Shown here: piece by piece, positions 33,229 through 43,016 of the stretch
Numbering within the stretch: the first letter of the stretch is position 1
Layout: every line of letters starts with the position of its first letter
Origin: Corynespora cassiicola
Taxonomy: Eukaryota; Ascomycota; Dothideomycetes; Pleosporales; Corynesporascaceae
DNA length: 64,000 nucleotides
Assembly (NCBI GenBank): GCA_022059125.1
Contig: JAEUWY010000005.1
Location: 2,790,001-2,854,000 of the forward strand
Direction of reading: 5' to 3'
The notes under the pieces: model-generated
What the model was told of the DNA's origin: nothing
What the model saw: the letters and a program-made list of their open reading frames with translations, nothing else
Database searches by the model: none
Position numbers and translations under genes: made by a program

Positions 33229-34524
33229 ATGGCGATCTCCAGCGCCACTCAAGCAGCCATAGTGCTCACGGTCTTCTTGCTGCCCATTTTAACGTATCTG
33301 TACCTCACGGGAAGTTTTCAAACAACGTCCAAACCGACTGAACCGCTCCCACCGCCTACGGAAGTCACAAATTTGTACATTTATCCCATCAAGTCATGCC
33401 ACGGAATATCGGTGCGATCCGCAAAGCTGCTCCCCACGGGCCTTGATCTCGGTATGTATCAGCACATCCCATTACACAGAACCCTCCGATCAACGGCCTA
33501 TCTCTTCACAACTCACCTCCTCCTACACCGCATCCCCATCTACCACCCAACCCGAAACACCACGTCAGTCCCCTCCAAAATCCCAAACACCGCCTCACTC
33601 CGCACTCTCCCCACCACCCGCCGTCCCATCTCTAACCTCGATCCCTCAGACCGCCAATGGATGTGGATCGCCCACCCCTCAAACACCTTCCTCACGATCC
33701 GCCAAAATGCGCGCATGACACTCATCCGCCCCTCCTACACCGCCAGCACCGACACCCTCACCATCACCGCCCCGGCCCCCAACTCCATCGACGCAAAACT
33801 CGAGTTCAGCATCCCCGCCCATCCCTCCCCCGCCTGGCTCGCTGAAAACGCCTCCCGCGAGCGCGTCAAGATATGGAACACGTGGACGCCTGCTCACGTG
33901 TTTTCTGCGGACCTGACGGAAGGGTTCGATGCCTTCTTTGGGCAAGAGGTCAGGCTCGTATACAAGAGTCCTGAAGAGGTGGAGGAGCCGAGGGCGTTGA
34001 AGAGTAACGGCGCCAAGGAGATTCTGGGGCGGGAGGGGAGAACGTGTTTCCCGGATATGATGCCGGTGCTTGTTGGGTGTGAGAGTAGTATTGAGGAGTT
34101 GAATGAGAGGGTTGGGAAGGTGGAGGGGGATGAGGGGCCAAGGATTGATGTTAGGAGGTTTAGGCCGAATGTTTTGGTCAAGGGACATGAGGCGTGGAGT
34201 GAGGATCGGTGGAAGACGGTTTCTATCTTGCCGCCTTCTACGAGTGCTGGTTCAATAAAGGGTGGGGGCGGAAAGATTACGCTTGATGTTACGCAGCGTT
34301 GTGCGAGGTGTCATGTCCCGAATGTGGACCCGGAGACAGCAGAGGAGCATAAGCGACAGCCCTGGGATACGTTGATGAAATATAGGCGTGTCGATGAGGG
34401 GATCAAGTTCAAGCCTTGCTTTGGCATGTTGTGTGTGCCGAGGGAGGGTGGAGAGGTCAAGGTCGGAATGAAGATGAGCGTGGATGAGGTGACGGATGAT
34501 CACAGGTACATTGCTGGATTCTGA
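33229..34524 (+). CDS. membrane-anchored MOSC-domain protein (mARC-like)
   Basis: Exon 1 33229-33451 and exon 2 33650-34524 around a 198-nt intron (GTATGT donor, CTCTAAC branch, CCTCAG acceptor) give 365 residues. An N-terminal hydrophobic span (about 10-28) acts as a membrane anchor. Then comes the MOSC_N beta-barrel (VTNLYIYPIKSCHGI...GLDLDRQWMWI, assembled across the intron) and the MOSC domain with the Cys cluster RCARCHVPNVDPETAE, the Cys that ligates molybdenum in mARC enzymes. mARC proteins reduce N-hydroxylated compounds with cytochrome b5 and its reductase, usually at the mitochondrial outer membrane; location here is inferred. The intron is open in frame, so a retained form would add 66 residues inside MOSC_N. 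Confidence 0.88.
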   Translation: MAISSATQAAIVLTVFLLPILTYLYLTGSFQTTSKPTEPLPPPTEVTNLYIYPIKSCHGISVRSAKLLPTGLDLGMYQHIPLHRTLRSTAYLFTTHLLLHRIPIYHPTRNTTSVPSKIPNTASLRTLPTTRRPISNLDPSDRQWMWIAHPSNTFLTIRQNARMTLIRPSYTASTDTLTITAPAPNSIDAKLEFSIPAHPSPAWLAENASRERVKIWNTWTPAHVFSADLTEGFDAFFGQEVRLVYKSPEEVEEPRALKSNGAKEILGREGRTCFPDMMPVLVGCESSIEELNERVGKVEGDEGPRIDVRRFRPNVLVKGHEAWSEDRWKTVSILPPSTSAGSIKGGGGKITLDVTQRCARCHVPNVDPETAEEHKRQPWDTLMKYRRVDEGIKFKPCFGMLCVPREGGEVKVGMKMSVDEVTDDHRYIAGF

Positions 34525-36224
34525 GGATATTTATTGAAATTTAGCTTTGTGAACATAGCATCGTAAAATTTGACTCTGTACATTTAGGCTATACAGTTCT
34601 CTTCTTAGCTTAGGTACCAAACGAAAACTAACTTTGTTTAATCAAGAGAGTTGATCAGAGCCTACAGAGCATCAAATGGCTGTGACAAAGATGGCACTAG
34701 ATATGTAAGCTGGGGGAAAGACTATAACAGGGGCTGTAGTACTGTGCAGGAATGTTAGTATGTGAGGTCCATTTGTCAAGTTGTCTGCCAAGCTACAGGT
34801 TGATTTTGAACGTACCATATGTTTTTTGTGTGGGGCTACCAAGTGAAGTAATGGTGAAAAAATTTGCAGGAAAACTAGGGAATTGGTGTCACATTATATT
34901 CATGGACAGAGGGTTGAAACACGTGTCGCATAAATGATCTTGAATGCGAAATATTGGCGTACATGCAGACCCATGCGATCCTAAGTGGGTTCTTGTTTTA
35001 TGACATCCTTAGATCATAAAATATACTTCTATTGGATCCCCACTCCTAGTCAAAGGGCACTATGACGCCGACATGGCAGTCGACAGGGAGTAGCATAAAT
35101 CTTGTATTCTCAATTTTTGTTTGTGATATTTGCACTATTTGATCATCTGGGATCTCCCTACCGCGAAACGTTCAAAATTACACATACTTGACTATCGATC
35201 AGCTGTATGGAAATAGTTGATGATAAAAAGCGTAGTAGATTGCTTTCCCATAGCTAATGTGAACGGCGAACCAGACGGCGAACATATATTCCCCAGCAAA
35301 AGAAGCCAAAAGGAGATCAAGGAGATTTTGTAATAAGATATGATATTACGGACGTTGCTTGGAAGTGGCATTAGGCCTTGGCTCTCAAGGTGGCTAGTGC
35401 TAGTAACTAAAACGCATTAAACGCTAGGATTCAAACGCCTAATCAACCAATATAGCTTGATGGCTCCTGTTCTGTTCCTTTAAGGCATCAAGATCCTTGT
35501 ATCTATCAGCTTTTACAAGTACAACACGGTCTGTGCACATTGCGTTATGGGCTTCCTTGTCGTGTTGACCCGCAAAGAATCACCAATGCTTTAATGACGA
35601 AGAGATAATGACCAGGATCAAAAACTACTGAATTGATTCTGCCAACTCATCAGATTCAACTGCATGGCTTGTATATCCTATGTTGTATGCGCGCGTCCCT
35701 GAACTCTATCGAGCTCCAGTCCGCGGAGGTGGTGAGTTATGCTTAGTCATCACGTGAATGTTGAGACCCAGTCGACGACACGTGCAGTCGCGACTCGAAC
35801 CGCGATCTGGTCTATGATAGCCTAGCCCATAAGGCACTGGGACTTTCCTTGGGCATTCTTGCCTGATGTCCGGCGCTCCGAAACCTTTTTCGCCATGTGA
35901 GCGGTCGTCCCGCTTCGGCTGAATTGCCGGTTAAACGCGACCCGTTTTCGACAAACTCGGGCTCCTCTTTTCTCACTAACAGGTATCCTCTTTTGTATGA
36001 GACCGCGGCGTTCTTGACCTTCTTTGAAGGATGCTTGGAATCCAAGACCCTAGGCTAGACGATCCGATGGTTAATACTACGGCTAAATTGCAGGGGAACT
36101 GAGCTTCGCGGGGCAACATCGCGGGGCAGCTTCTTAAAGGCGACACGATGCCGAATAGCTACACCCTACCTGATACTGCTCACAAACCTAATACAGATAT
36201 CCATTCTTCGTCGATTTTGCAGAA
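34525..36224. other. AT-rich intergenic region
   Basis: A 1.7-kb AT-rich stretch without supportable genes. Near 35767-35841 there is a pol III box-B-like sequence on the minus strand flanked by 6-bp inverted ends, noted as a finding. The last ~100 bp are the GH43 promoter. Confidence 0.5.
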
Positions 36225-37205
36225 ATGACCGACAAGGAACCAATCGTGACTCACGTCTACACGGCCGACCCGTCGGCGCATGCTTTCAATGGCAAGCTTT
36301 ACATTTACCCCTCCCACGATCGCGAGAACGACATCGGGTTTAACGACAATGGAGATCAGTATGATATGGTTGACTACCATGTGTTCAGCATGGATGAAGT
36401 TGGCGGACCGGTCACCGACCACGGGATTGCATTGAAGCAAGAGGACATTCCCTGGGTATCCAAGCAGCTCTGGGCACCAGACGCGGCGACGAAGAATGGC
36501 AAATACTACCTTTACTTTCCCGCCAGGGATAAGGAGGGGGTTTTCAGGGTCGGTGTGGCTGTGTCAGACAAGCCAGAAGGCCCTTTCAAGCCGGAACCAG
36601 AACCCATCAAGGGAAGCTTCAGCATCGATCCCGCAACCTTTGTCGACGATGACGGCCAAGCATATCTATACTTTGGAGGTATCTGGGGTGGTCAACTGCA
36701 GTGCTGGACTACCGGAAAGTTCGACAGGGACGCATACAACGGTCAGGAGGCACAGGAAGGGCCTGCACTCTGCGCCAAAGTTGCGAAGCTGAACGACGAC
36801 ATGGTGTCGCTGGCTTCAGATCCTCAGGACGTCGTCATTTTGGACGAGGCCGGACAGCAGATACAGGCAACCGACCACGACCGACGTTTCTTCGAGGCTG
36901 CCTGGCTTCACAAGTACAACGGAAAGTACTACTTTTCGTACTCGACCGGCGATACTCACTACCTCTGCTATGCCACCAGCGACAATCCACTTGGTCCCTT
37001 CACTTACGGGGGCAGGATATTGGAGCCGGTGATTGGATGGACCACTCACCACTCCATTGCTGAGTTCAAGGGCAAGTGGTACCTGTTCTATCACGATTCC
37101 TCCCTATCCGGAGGTGTCAGCCACCTCCGCTGTGTAAAGATTAGGGAGATTAAATATGATGCGGAAGGCAAGATTTACCTGGCTGATCCGCAAGCCAAGG
37201 TTTAA
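36225..37205 (+). CDS. cytosolic GH43 glycoside hydrolase
   Basis: A 326-residue intronless five-bladed beta-propeller enzyme. The GH43 catalytic triad is visible: Asp15 (general base, YTADPSAHAF), Asp135 (pKa modulator, FSIDPATFVDDDG) and Glu224 (general acid, RFFEAAWLHK). The QLWAPD and YYLYFPA segments of the second blade are also canonical. GH43 enzymes release xylose or L-arabinose from beta-xylosides and arabinosides. With no signal peptide it most likely cleaves imported oligosaccharides inside the cell, as intracellular beta-xylosidases of fungi do; the specific sugar is not readable from sequence. ATG 36225 lies directly before the first blade, and the length is complete for a single-domain member. 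Confidence 0.92.
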   Translation: MTDKEPIVTHVYTADPSAHAFNGKLYIYPSHDRENDIGFNDNGDQYDMVDYHVFSMDEVGGPVTDHGIALKQEDIPWVSKQLWAPDAATKNGKYYLYFPARDKEGVFRVGVAVSDKPEGPFKPEPEPIKGSFSIDPATFVDDDGQAYLYFGGIWGGQLQCWTTGKFDRDAYNGQEAQEGPALCAKVAKLNDDMVSLASDPQDVVILDEAGQQIQATDHDRRFFEAAWLHKYNGKYYFSYSTGDTHYLCYATSDNPLGPFTYGGRILEPVIGWTTHHSIAEFKGKWYLFYHDSSLSGGVSHLRCVKIREIKYDAEGKIYLADPQAKV

Positions 37206-37735
37206 AAAGCTTCACAAGTCATTGTATAATTTATTGGTTTTATGTCGATACATCACTTTAAGCACCCGATGCTGTCCATGCCAACATTTCGATTTTTGCA
37301 AGTACTTCCAATATAGTGTCGTCTTGCAGTGGCAGACAAATCAATCGCAAGATCTGGGTTTGGCATGCATGTTTTAATCCATCGGAATGCGATAAAATAA
37401 TCCCAATCTACTGGACTAGAAGCCTTCATTCTTCATTTCCCCACCAGAAGCAAAATTAAATATTGCGCAAGTGCGGGACCCCATCGGACTAAATTTAATA
37501 TACAGGCCGATGCATGTGGTAACCCATCAGCCGCATCCCCGAAAAGCCTCGCGAGGCGCGTCTTCGAACACCCTGTCCCAAGATGCAACTCTTACGTCAT
37601 CCCCACTGACTGCCATGTCGGCACCATGGTTCCCTTTACATATTCAGTATACTCGCTATCATGGCGGCACCATAGCGCCCTTAACATAGGAGTCTACTCA
37701 CCACGATACTGGCTCTCTTCGTCGCTGAAGTCGTG
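37206..37735. other. convergent 3' flanks
   Basis: A 530-bp interval between the GH43 gene and the frameshifted paralogue A. No gene or structured element seen. Confidence 0.5.
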
Positions 37736-38426
37736 TCACTCCACCAGAAGCAAGATTCGAAGATCCCGATAGGCCTTGGAGATTTCTTCTTGCCCATCAA
37801 AATAGTTGGAGAAATTCATTCTTTGCCGCAGAGTCATCCGAGCCAGGTACATTTTTCCTCTGTGGTACCATTCTGTCGTGCGTCTCCCCCAGGCGACGAC
37901 TCCGCTCCTGCCTGGCCGTCTTCTTTTCCACCTCCTCCTGGTATGTCTTGGGATAGAATGTGGTGCTATAAGCCAGCCTTAAATCACTGGAAAATCTAGT
38001 GGCCTCCCATTGCGGATGTGCAATCGCGAACCTTAGGTGAATCTCGTACTCGTAGAAGAAGTAAGGGGGTAAAAGTGCATGGCCGTCGTAGTAGTGCCCA
38101 TCATGTCTCTCTATGATGTCGATTGTGATGAGGGGGTATGTCAGAGGGTTCTTGGCGTCGTAGGACGGGTGTGCGCGGAGAACATGTTGTTCTAGTGTTT
38201 TAGCGTCCCAAGACCAGGGGCCCCTATACAGGGGATTTCGCGTTGTGATATCATCGATGGGGATTCGTCTTGGATTTGGGGTAACGCATCGAACTATGTT
38301 TCTTGTAGAATCGTAGTTCGCCTCGAATTCGTTGCCAGAATTGCAAATTTGCAGCTTTTTGAAACGATGTGCCATAGTTTCCTCGGTATATGCCTTATTG
38401 TGAGAGTGAGTATTCGAAGAAGACAT
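37736..38426 (-). pseudogene. frameshifted copy A of an unknown paralogue family
   Basis: From ATG 38426 the frame runs 209 codons to 37797. Its N-terminal half matches the genes at 40333 and 42069: GPWSWDAKTLEQH then HPSYDAKNPLTYPLI against GEWSWDRKTLFER and LPSYREYDPKTWPLI. After residue ~180 the resemblance stops in this frame but resumes in the adjacent one (RRTTEWYHRGKMYLAR, then NYFDGQEE, against the KRTT...YLFDGLEK of copy C), which runs to TGA at 37736. Treating one base of the G5 run (C5 on plus, 37886-37890) as extra rejoins the two halves. It lacks the coiled-coil tail of its relatives. Function unknown. It could be a pseudogene or a homopolymer sequencing error. Confidence 0.55.
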
Positions 38427-38894
38427 TGTAGGTGATGTTATAATGAAGCTCAAGATACACTCATGGCATTCAAGAAGGCCTTGCAGATATTATCACAAAG
38501 GTTGTGCAGATTGCTGCAAATACAGGTAGGAATGGTGTTGCTCGAAGCCACTCTGATTTTACATGTAAGTATTCCAGCTTTGTGTTGTTGAGTGAACTAA
38601 GCCGTCTCAACTCATCTCGCTCGCCTATTTTGACAGCTCAAAGATTCTCCTCCTGTTACCATGGTAGAATATCCGAAGAACACTTCAATATTCTAAAAAA
38701 ATCCAATATTCTTATTGTAATCATCTTCGAAATACAAGAGCATTTTCACTGAATGCGCTTCAGAGCCGGTAAATCCCCATCACCCACTTACATATACAAT
38801 CGTACCGTATTTTAAGTCTTGGAAAGCCTTCAAGAGTCACTCGGATAACTACGAGTACACGTATTCGAAGCCTGTAAAGCTTTGAAGAACCCAA

Positions 38895-39728
38895 ATGCTT
38901 CAAATCCAGGCCACCAAACACGAGCGAAAGCCGGCTTACAACCCAAGGCCACAACCACCCTCGAAAAAAAGCCCCGTCAACGACGTCCCTCACCCCTTCA
39001 AACCATGTCTTTTTAACAGCCCGGAGGCAAACCCGAGAAAGCCACCGCCCCGCCTATCCAAACCACGAGACCTCGCCCTCCTCAGCCTGCACAGCAGCTG
39101 GGAGAAGTCCTACTGCAAAGACGAAAAACTCTTCGAAAGCTACGAAAATTCGAAGAAACTCCCCTTTGACTCGAGGCAAAGTTCACGCGGCAGGCCCGAC
39201 CACGCACCCTGCGCGGCCTCCCTCTTCCCCCCGACCGGCAGGCCCGAAACCGCACGGGAGCGCGGCCTCCTCCCCGACGAGCCCCTGACCGAGCAGCCGT
39301 CAGAATACGCGCTACTCGCCAAGTGCAGCGAGCCAGGGCAGTACGAAAAGTTCAAGAAGCTGCACCCGCAGTCGTACAGTCTGGCGGGCCAGTTTCACAC
39401 GGGGCCGGCGTACAGGAAATATCGACAGGCGGGTTGCTCCAAGTCCGCGGGGGCGGATCACCTGGCGGAACATCGGGGGAGACTCTTGCGGTGGATGACG
39501 AGGGTTTGCGATGTGGAAGAGAAGAGAGGGTGTGCGTTGGGGGAAGTTTGTTTTGTATGTGGGAGGTTTAGGAGGCGGGCGGTGGCGTTGGACATACCTG
39601 TTGCAGACGCAGATCTGCATGAACAGGTCGCGGTAGGAGCGGGGGATGGGAAAGAAGAGAAGTCGGACGATGAGGCTGACGTGGCGGATGTGGAGAGCAA
39701 CAATGGGGATGAACACGTAAAGGGATAG
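38895..39728 (+). CDS. orphan hypothetical protein
   Basis: A 277-codon frame on plus, inserted between paralogue copies A and B, which are on minus. The N-terminal ~70 residues are Pro/Lys-rich; a middle segment (about 125-190) looks globular (EPGQYEKFKKLHPQSYS, AGADHLAEHRGRLLRWM), then there is a small Cys group (RGCALGEVCFVCGRF) and an acidic tail. GC content is higher than in the flanks. No signal peptide, membrane span or family is recognised, and an antisense frame overlaps it, so it may not be a gene. Possible splice donors near 39590 were not convincing. Confidence 0.35.
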   Translation: MLQIQATKHERKPAYNPRPQPPSKKSPVNDVPHPFKPCLFNSPEANPRKPPPRLSKPRDLALLSLHSSWEKSYCKDEKLFESYENSKKLPFDSRQSSRGRPDHAPCAASLFPPTGRPETARERGLLPDEPLTEQPSEYALLAKCSEPGQYEKFKKLHPQSYSLAGQFHTGPAYRKYRQAGCSKSAGADHLAEHRGRLLRWMTRVCDVEEKRGCALGEVCFVCGRFRRRAVALDIPVADADLHEQVAVGAGDGKEEKSDDEADVADVESNNGDEHVKG

Positions 39729-39830
39729 AGAGGATAGCCCGAGGAATAGAGTAGATAGGTCGAAGGATAGAGTGGATCAGAAGATGGATAGAGTGGATAG
39801 ACAGAGGGATAGACAGGATCAGCAGCATGT
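39728..39830 (+). repeat. imperfect GGATAGA-type repeat tract
   Basis: Directly after the orphan frame, about 100 bp is built from irregular copies of GGATAGA/GTGGATAGA separated by short spacers. It looks like a degenerate minisatellite. Confidence 0.6.
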
Positions 39831-40332
39831 GGAGCATCAAGAGATGCTACTGCCGCAATAGGACAGTGCGGAGAAGGATGAGAGACAGACCGCCCAGATT
39901 ATCGTTCTGGGGGAAGTACCGGAGACTTCAAGTGGGGCGCAGAATGAATAGCAAAAGGAAGAAGTGGTAAAGTCAAGACCCTGGACCACCTGAATCATGC
40001 TAATTGGGTGATAGCTGGCTGTCTCCTATTTTCCCAACAATGTCTCTTTGAACCTTTTGGAGCGCCGCCAGCAGTTAGTCCTGGCTGAAAGAAGCCCGAT
40101 ATCAAGTTTTTGACCAGATTAAAACTTTCTATTCTTCGCCTATCTCGCAGAAAGAGAGCTGGGTATAATGCAGATAGCCTCCGAGGAATCCAACCCCTGA
40201 TCCCGAAATAGTCCCCATCAGCAAGTGCACAAAGGCACAAGCGACTACCTTTTGTGAAAAATGATATCAACACAGCATTAGTTCCAAATCAGCCAGCAAT
40301 AGACGGATGGTTTCTAGTCAAAGGACCGCCCA

Positions 40333-41274
40333 TTACTGTTTCTCTTCAGTCTCGGCGCAAGGGGCATGATCCCCATCCTCTTGGACATCGCTCTCCTCTC
40401 TCCGTTCGGCATCCAGATATCGCATTCCAGCCCACACTTCAAACATCCTTCCGTTGGCGGCATCGGCCTCTTGCTTCGCATGCCGCATCTCCGTTTCTCT
40501 CTCTCGCAGTTGCTTCTCCAGCTGCCGAACCTTGGACTCGGCCAGCTCTGCGCGCCTCGTCTGCTCAGAAAGCTCGACCTGCGTCTGATATAGCTGAGCG
40601 TGAAGGTCTGCCTCAGAGCCGAACTCGGCGGGCCTTCCAGCAAGCATCTCCATGATCTCGCGAAAAGCAGTATCTGCCGACACGGTGGAGCGCAGGGTAG
40701 ACAGCACAGGCACGGGGCTATCGGACCAGGTGGATTCGGCCATGGAGTCTGTCGCAAAGCTCTCTCTTCGTTCGCCGGCAGTGGTACTCTGGGGCTTGGG
40801 TGTGACGGCTGATCGCGGTGCTGCCACCTTGCGCTTTTTCGCACTGCCATCAGAACCACCTGCGCCGATGACATCGCGCACCCAGGCATTGTATTCGCGG
40901 ATGCTCATACCGGGTTCGGCCTTTAGGGTTCCAAATTCGTTGAAGTTGGCAGGGAAATACCGGTGGAGGAGGTGCATGGCCACTCCTTTTCGTACACTTG
41001 TCGTGCGCTTGCGCGTAGAGCCATAGTTTTCAAGGTACTTTTTGGCAATATCAGTCGTGTAGGCGACTTTCCAGGGGAGAGGCTTGAGCCCGTCATAGTC
41101 CTCGCCACTGGATGAGATGGAGATGGCTGAAATCAGTGGCCACGTTTTGGGGTCGTATTCTCGATATGATGGGAGGTGGGTCTTGAGGACAGATCGAAGT
41201 TGCTTCGTGTCGAATACGAAGGGTCCAATATATTCTGAGAGTGTTGAAGCGGTGATGGCCATGGATTCGGCCAT
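40333..41274 (-). CDS. unknown paralogue family, copy B
   Basis: A 313-residue intronless protein of a family I do not recognise. The N-terminal ~130 residues form the domain shared with copies A and C: YIGPFVFDTKQL, LPSYREYDPKTWPLI, YDGLKPLPW, TRKRTTSVRKG, then a short motif MSIREYNAWV equivalent to copy C's MTATEYNIWV. A basic stretch (SAKKRKVAAPRS near 156-168) could be a nuclear localisation signal. TAFREIMEMLAG parallels DAFKEAMETLEG of copy C and leads into a coiled coil (about 220-280, Glu/Arg/Gln-rich). The C terminus is acidic. It appears to be a nuclear or scaffold-type protein, which is inference. Confidence 0.7.
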   Translation of the reverse strand: MAESMAITASTLSEYIGPFVFDTKQLRSVLKTHLPSYREYDPKTWPLISAISISSSGEDYDGLKPLPWKVAYTTDIAKKYLENYGSTRKRTTSVRKGVAMHLLHRYFPANFNEFGTLKAEPGMSIREYNAWVRDVIGAGGSDGSAKKRKVAAPRSAVTPKPQSTTAGERRESFATDSMAESTWSDSPVPVLSTLRSTVSADTAFREIMEMLAGRPAEFGSEADLHAQLYQTQVELSEQTRRAELAESKVRQLEKQLRERETEMRHAKQEADAANGRMFEVWAGMRYLDAERREESDVQEDGDHAPCAETEEKQ

Positions 41275-42068
41275 TGTCAGGGATCAGGAGATGAACGGCT
41301 GCGGCGGGATATGGGCTGGAGATATCAGCGGCATGCCCTAGAGATCCATCCAGAGACCAAAAAAACTTGGTTTGGTGTTTTAGAGCGGGGTATACCTATT
41401 TTGAGAGCTATGGGAATGTTAAGCATAGGGAGGAAATTGTAAACTGGACCTGCCCAGATCGAGATCTTGAACAAATATCACTCCGGCGTCTTTCTTCGGT
41501 GAAATTCCAGGCAAACGAGAATGAAAGAGAAATCAAGAAACCGCGCCGTGCTGCACTCGAAGGATGTTGCGCTTACTTTTTTTTTTTTTTTTTGCATAGC
41601 AAACGAGCCCATCGGCTATGATTGGTTGAGGCGAAATTCCCCGGCCACTTTTCGGAGCGCTTTTCCACGCACCGCATTGAAGAAGCAAATATACACCAAC
41701 TGAAAGTTCTATCAATTGATTCGTGGCACAATGCCCATGATGCCTGTTATGAGAGAAAAAGCAAAAAAATAAATTTGGATTCTGCAGCTTTCGCACCACT
41801 TTCCAGCGCCAATTTCCAACGCCTAAGAAACACACTTCCGGGAAGATCTGTGATCCCGCAACTCAATCGTGAAAAGTAAGTAGAAAAGTAAAAAAAAATC
41901 GTCCCATGGCGGCATATGAGTGAACCTTGATACCAAAACTCATTACCGCCCTATTCGTCACGGCAATTGTAGCCTATTTTCCGCAGTTTCGTAGTGGATT
42001 ATAATTTAAGCGCGAGAAGCTAGTCTTGCTCCCCCAAGGAGTTCTCCGTTCCTTCGGTAGTCTCAATT
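41275..42068. other. intergenic region with T17 tract
   Basis: Separates paralogue copies B and C. It contains a T17 homopolymer (41577-41593) and several A-rich runs. No gene seen. Confidence 0.55.
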
Positions 42069-43016
42069 TCAGACCCCGTGTTTTCTCTTGTTTTGAGAGG
42101 AAACGTCAGATTGTTCAGTCGGAGCAGCTTGAGTATCATTTGCCCAACCGAAGGTTCTCTTTATCGCGTCGGACAGACTCATGATGCGTTGGTTGGCTTG
42201 AGCAGTGACCTTCTTTGCGTCTGAAAGTTGTTCCTCGAGATCCTTAACCTTGTTTTCTGTTCTTTCCGACACCTGCTTCAATTCACTGACGTACTGGTTC
42301 CTAAGCGCCTCATTCGTCTGTTCCGCTGCGCGAGCTCTCTCCTGTGCGGCTTCGATCTGCCTCCTTACATTCTCTTGATTCTCCTGGGACTCCTTGAGCT
42401 CATCTTTGAGACGATCGATTGTAGCGGTATAATCTTTGAACTTAAGACCTTCCAGAGTCTCCATGGCCTCCTTAAAAGCATCTCCCGCAGGACCTGGGAC
42501 ATTCGATGCGTGTGGGCTGGTCGTACCTGCTGGGTCATCTCGCGGTGGCTCAAGATTCGCAACATTTGAGATCTTCAATGGCTTTGCTGGTTCTCCGGCA
42601 GCCGCTTCCACCCAAATATTGTACTCGGTAGCTGTCATTCCCTTGAACCGGCGCATCTTTTCCAAACCATCGAACAGATAGGGGTAGTGAAGAAAACGGG
42701 AATTCATGTTCTCGCTGTCTACCGTGGTCCGTTTGTAAGTACCATTGACTTTTATCGATTTAAGCGTCTTCAGGTCATAATAAACGAACGGTATTTCATG
42801 AACCAAGCCCCTTGATATGGCAGATGAAGACCATTCTGTTCCATGTAATGCTTGCATGATTGTGAGGCCTTTTATTCTGAACCAAGTTGCTGGATCATTT
42901 GCATCAAAATCTGGTTTTTGAGACTTCATGCGCTCAAAAAGTGTTTTCCTGTCCCAGGACCATTCGCCGTTGTATTCCGGGAGATCTTTCTCCCACAGTA
43001 CGATTGGTTCTGCCAT
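42069..43016 (-). CDS. unknown paralogue family, copy C
   Basis: A 315-residue intronless protein with the same layout as copy B: an N-terminal domain with YNGEWSWDRKTLFER, KPDFDANDPATWFRI, GTYKRTTVDSE, LFDGLEKMRRFKG and MTATEYNIWVEAA (about residues 14-150), a Pro/Ser linker, the DAFKEAMETLEG motif, then a long predicted coiled coil (about 200-290, heptads of Leu/Ile with Glu/Lys/Gln) and a basic end NKRKHGV. The DP-x-TW motif is the best-conserved point of the family. No membrane span or signal peptide. Function is not recognised; coiled-coil dimerisation is likely. ATG 43014-43016 is the first in the frame. Confidence 0.72.
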   Translation of the reverse strand: MAEPIVLWEKDLPEYNGEWSWDRKTLFERMKSQKPDFDANDPATWFRIKGLTIMQALHGTEWSSSAISRGLVHEIPFVYYDLKTLKSIKVNGTYKRTTVDSENMNSRFLHYPYLFDGLEKMRRFKGMTATEYNIWVEAAAGEPAKPLKISNVANLEPPRDDPAGTTSPHASNVPGPAGDAFKEAMETLEGLKFKDYTATIDRLKDELKESQENQENVRRQIEAAQERARAAEQTNEALRNQYVSELKQVSERTENKVKDLEEQLSDAKKVTAQANQRIMSLSDAIKRTFGWANDTQAAPTEQSDVSSQNKRKHGV

